Of a stretch of 20,777 bases of DNA, positions 19,519 through 20,777 are shown piece after piece. Each line of letters opens with the position of its first letter. Position 1 is the stretch's first letter. The DNA lies in NCBI RefSeq assembly GCF_002483305.1, contig NZ_DLHQ01000003.1, positions 30,028-50,804 on the forward strand, given 5' to 3'. This DNA comes from Brevundimonas sp. UBA7664 (lineage in GTDB: Bacteria > Pseudomonadota > Alphaproteobacteria > Caulobacterales > Caulobacteraceae). The notes below the pieces were generated by a model. The model made no database searches. It saw only the letters and a list, made by a program, of their open reading frames with translations, and had not been told where the DNA came from. The position numbers were made by a program, and so were the translations under genes.

Positions 19519-19920
19519 ATGGACGAATTCGAATCCATCCACACCGACGGTCCGCAGGCTCCCCTTCCCGTCGGCTCCACCGCTCTGGAAACGGCCATTC
19601 TGTCGCGTCTCGACGACGACAAGGCCCAGGACATCGTCCTCATCGACCTGAAGGGCAAAAGCCCGATGGCCGACACCATGATCATCGCCTCCGGGCGGTC
19701 GCACCGTCACGTCGGCGCCCTGGCCGACCACCTTCAGCGCACGCTGAAGGAAACCGGTCTCGGCAAGGTCAAGGTTTCGGGTCTGCCGCACTGCGACTGG
19801 GTGCTGCTGGACGCGGGGGACGTCATCGTCCACCTGTTCCGCCCGGAAGTGCGCGCCTTCTACAACATCGAGAAGATCTGGTCGGTCGAGAGCGGCCACC
19901 GCGTCGACGCTCGCGCGTAA
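19519..19920 (+). CDS. rsfS: Ribosome silencing factor RsfS
   Basis: This 133-residue protein of the RsfS/Iojap family binds uL14 on the 50S subunit and blocks subunit joining when nutrients are scarce. The conserved part shows AQDIVLIDLKGKSPMADTMIIASGRSHRHVGALADHL (about 36-72), GLPHCDWVLLDAGDVIVHLF and the closing REVRAFYNIEKIW-type segment (here RPEVRAFYNIEKIW). The first 20 residues are polar and variable (MDEFESIHTDGPQAP), so the ATG at 19519 is plausible but not certain. It lies between nadD and rlmH with short gaps, and the three are probably cotranscribed. Length is slightly above the family norm because of the N-terminal extension. Confidence 0.95.
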   Translation: MDEFESIHTDGPQAPLPVGSTALETAILSRLDDDKAQDIVLIDLKGKSPMADTMIIASGRSHRHVGALADHLQRTLKETGLGKVKVSGLPHCDWVLLDAGDVIVHLFRPEVRAFYNIEKIWSVESGHRVDARA

Positions 19921-19935
19921 CCCACTGATCCACGG

Positions 19936-20400
19936 ATGAAGCTGGCCGTCATCGCCATCGGCAAGCCGGGGCGGGGGCCCGAGGCCGTGCTGGCGGCCGA
20001 CTACGCCGAGCGCGCCACCCTGGCCGGCCGGGCCCTGGGCCTCGGCCCTCTGGAACTGGTCGATCTCGAACCGCGCAAGCCGGGCAAGGCGCCCGAGGCC
20101 GACCTGATCCTCAAGGCCGCCGAGGGGGCGCATCTGATCGCCTGCGACGAACGCGGCAGGACCTTCTCCAGCCGCGCCTTCGCCGACCATATCGCCCTGA
20201 TGCGCGATCGCGGGGAGCGCCGGCTGGTGTTCGCCATCGGCGGGGCCGACGGGCTGGACGAGAGCGTGCGCGCGGCGGCGGGCTCGACCCTGGCCTTCGG
20301 GCCCCAGACCTGGCCGCATGCGCTGGCGCGGGCGATGCTGGCGGAACAGCTGTATCGCGCCGTGACCATCCTGGCCGGATCGCCCTATCATCGCGACTGA
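19936..20400 (+). CDS. rlmH: 23S rRNA pseudouridine-1915 N3-methyltransferase RlmH
   Basis: This 154-residue SPOUT methyltransferase modifies the pseudouridine at position 1915 (E. coli numbering) of 23S rRNA in helix 69, on the assembled 70S ribosome, using S-adenosylmethionine. The N-terminus MKLAVIAIGKPGRGPE and the knot region are typical: LIACDERGRTFSS, LVFAIGGADGLDESV, then WPHALARAMLAEQLYRAVTILAGSPYHRD up to the C-terminus. The C-terminal PYHRD-type ending is the family hallmark. It starts 15 bp after rsfS and ends 1 bp before the next start codon, so cotranscription with both neighbours is very likely. Confidence 0.97.
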   Translation: MKLAVIAIGKPGRGPEAVLAADYAERATLAGRALGLGPLELVDLEPRKPGKAPEADLILKAAEGAHLIACDERGRTFSSRAFADHIALMRDRGERRLVFAIGGADGLDESVRAAAGSTLAFGPQTWPHALARAMLAEQLYRAVTILAGSPYHRD

Positions 20401-20401
20401 C

Positions 20402-20777
20402 ATGCGCGCGCCCGTCCTGATCCTGTGTCTGAGCCTGATCGCCCTGCCCGTGGCGGCGATCGCGCGCCAGACGCCGCCCGCGGGCGAGGTCAGGCGGCTG
20501 CAGGCCGAGTTCCGGGACGAGCGCGCCCGCGCCCTGCGTCTGCGCGAGGAGGCCGCCGAGGCCGCGCGCGAGATCGCCGGGCTCGAGCGCCAGCTGACCG
20601 AACTGCGCACCGCCGTCGGCCAGGACGACGCCGTCATCGCCGGGCAACGGGCGCGGCTGCGCGAACTGAGCGCGCGGGAGGCGGCGCTGGTGGCCCAGCT
20701 GTCCCGGGCGCGGGGGCGGCAAGGGCGGCTGTTGTCCGCCCTGCAGATGATGAGCCGCCGGCCGCCGCCGCCGCTGC
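20402..20777 (+). CDS. EnvC-like murein hydrolase activator, N-terminal part only
   Basis: The first 125 residues of a larger protein are present; the right edge cuts it off. A signal peptide (MRAPVLILCLSLIALPVAAIA, about 1-21) is followed by a coiled coil rich in R, E, L and A (about 28-115: VRRLQAEFRDERARALRLRE and similar). It then reaches SALQMMSRRPPPP, which matches the segment after the coiled coil in EnvC-type proteins. The missing part should hold a LytM/M23 domain that activates amidases for daughter-cell separation or is itself a peptidase. The order rsfS-rlmH-envC is common in alphaproteobacteria. The ATG lies one base after the rlmH stop codon. Confidence 0.82.
   Translation, partial: MRAPVLILCLSLIALPVAAIARQTPPAGEVRRLQAEFRDERARALRLREEAAEAAREIAGLERQLTELRTAVGQDDAVIAGQRARLRELSAREAALVAQLSRARGRQGRLLSALQMMSRRPPPPL

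Overview
The window reads as chromosome of a GC-rich alphaproteobacterium of the order Caulobacterales. Brevundimonas is my best guess, from protein style and gene order rather than from any marker gene. It is gene-dense and contains no rRNA, tRNA, CRISPR array or insertion sequence that I can see.

Region 1 (1-6010). On the minus strand lie mmsA (cut by the left edge), an alpha/beta hydrolase and zur. Divergent from zur is a ZnuD-like TonB-dependent receptor, and a perfect-armed dyad between the two fits a Zur operator. A SapC-family gene with its own promoter-like sequence follows the receptor. The block ends in an inverted array of 7-base units (GGCAGTA) that probably serves as a shared terminator.

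Region 2 (6006-7449). A minus-strand pair encodes a MaoC-like hot-dog protein and a zinc-independent NADP-dependent oxidoreductase.

Region 3 (7530-11960) is the core of the general stress response: phyR, nepR, ecfG and phyK, in the usual divergent layout. I find five matches to the EcfG promoter (GGAAC, 16 or 17 bases, CGTT). Two form a divergent pair between phyR and nepR. Two form a second divergent pair, driving a small single-pass membrane protein on one side and, on the other, an unannotated structured RNA of about 117 nt with a seven-C run, a GAAA-capped hairpin and an intrinsic terminator. This RNA resembles the sigma-T-dependent sRNA GsrN of Caulobacter. The fifth lies inside the last codons of phyK and points at an entericidin-like lipoprotein. 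The locus thus appears to hold both the switch (PhyK to PhyR, PhyR titrating NepR, NepR releasing EcfG) and three of its own outputs.

Region 4 (11981-16679). This holds a DoxX-family membrane protein, an MHS-type MFS transporter with a large cysteine-containing periplasmic insert, a tiny membrane protein, an unrecognised 140-aa protein, and an Lrp/AsnC regulator divergent from alanine dehydrogenase (ald). A perfect 15-bp palindrome lies against the regulator's ribosome-binding site.

Region 5 (16680-20777). An unrecognised Ala-rich helical protein lies on the minus strand. Then comes a plus-strand housekeeping series: obg, nadD, rsfS, rlmH and the start of an EnvC-like murein hydrolase activator, cut by the right edge. 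Ribosome assembly, NAD synthesis and cell-wall cleavage are thus encoded in line.
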